A stretch of 64,000 nucleotides of DNA from Centrapalus pauciflorus (Eukaryota; Streptophyta; Magnoliopsida; Asterales; Asteraceae): the NCBI GenBank assembly GCA_020465985.1, contig JAANYP010003832.1:113668-177667 (forward strand), given 5' to 3'. The notes below the pieces were generated by a model that was given only the letters and a program-made list of their open reading frames with translations, searched no databases and had not been told where the DNA came from. Positions 63,904 through 64,000 of this stretch are shown one piece after another (position 1 is the stretch's first letter; the number at the start of each line of letters is the position of its first letter). A program made the translations under genes and the position numbers.

Positions 63904-63917
63904 TAACGGGGGAAGAT
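63904..63917 (+). other. Polypurine tract of G1
   Basis: AACGGGGGAAGAT lies directly before the 3' LTR start TGTAACAGCC at 63918 and is the expected plus-strand primer site. Confidence 0.85.
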
Positions 63918-64000
63918 TGTAACAGCCCGTAATTTATTAAATACAAATTACAGCAACAGACTTTGGATAATAAAGCAATTTTATCCAAATATTAGTAATT
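63918..64000 (+). repeat. 3' LTR of G1, first 83 bp
   Basis: Identical to 56281-56363 over all 83 bases available before the window ends. Confidence 0.95.

Larger units (their letters stand above)
56281..64000 (+). mobile_element. Apparently intact Tekay/Del-type chromovirus G1 (runs off the window)
   Basis: 5' LTR 56281-58712, primer-binding site, one long gag-pol ORF, polypurine tract (63904-63917) and the first 83 bp of the 3' LTR. Those 83 bp are identical to the start of the 5' LTR, consistent with recent insertion. It is inserted in the minus-strand CRM-like LTR after GGCAAAT. A single gag-pol ORF with a C-terminal chromodomain-like region and LTRs of over 2 kb fits the Tekay (Del) lineage. 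All catalytic motifs are present. Confidence 0.93.

Overview
The window looks like intergenic heterochromatin from a flowering plant, probably a eudicot. Essentially everything recognisable is LTR retrotransposon: Ty3/Gypsy chromoviruses (Tekay/Del-like and CRM-like), Ty1/Copia elements of Sirevirus type that carry an extra ORF after pol, solo LTRs, a gag-derived tandem array and one MITE-like insertion. I found no host gene, rRNA or tRNA. The species cannot be named from the sequence alone.

Layout. 1-1693 is the 3' part of a Tekay-type LTR sitting inside the reverse transcriptase of a Copia element (C1). C1 continues to its 3' LTR at 8724 and carries a 1144-aa third ORF. C1 is inserted in a minus-strand Tekay-type LTR (8725-10842). 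10849-17585 is a tandem array of about 330-450 bp units derived from a Gypsy gag N-terminus, interrupted by a solo LTR (13257-15251, TSD ACGTC) and an internally deleted CRM-like element (15862-17348). 17586-20117 is old LTR-like sequence with a MITE-like insertion between two (TA)n arrays. 20118-45483 is a minus-strand solo LTR (TSD TCTTT) that has been invaded by another solo LTR (22640-24018, TSD ATTTC) and by Copia C2 (25117-45380, TSD TATTT). Copia C3 (26971-33910, minus strand, TSD AGGAT) is inserted in the gag of C2. 46143-51879 is a heavily mutated Tekay element, 51880-54796 a deleted CRM-like element, 54797-56280 a second deleted CRM-like element on the minus strand. From 56281 to beyond the window lies an apparently intact Tekay element (G1) with a 2432-bp 5' LTR and a 1603-codon gag-pol ORF.

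The most interesting theme is RNA splicing. Strong GT-AG signals recur at equivalent places in unrelated elements: a donor in the Tekay LTR with an acceptor 3 nt before the gag ATG; an internal promoter, leader exon and intron whose acceptor lies 2-4 nt before the third-ORF ATG in both C1 and C2; a branch-point/acceptor signal overlapping the gag stop codon in C2 and C3; and an 83-nt intron-like insertion in the pol of the mutated Tekay copy, absent from the intact one. Clusters of short palindromic words (TTCGAATCT-like or CCGAATTCGG) lie largely inside or beside these putative leader introns. None of this can be proved without RNA data, but the repetition across elements makes chance unlikely.
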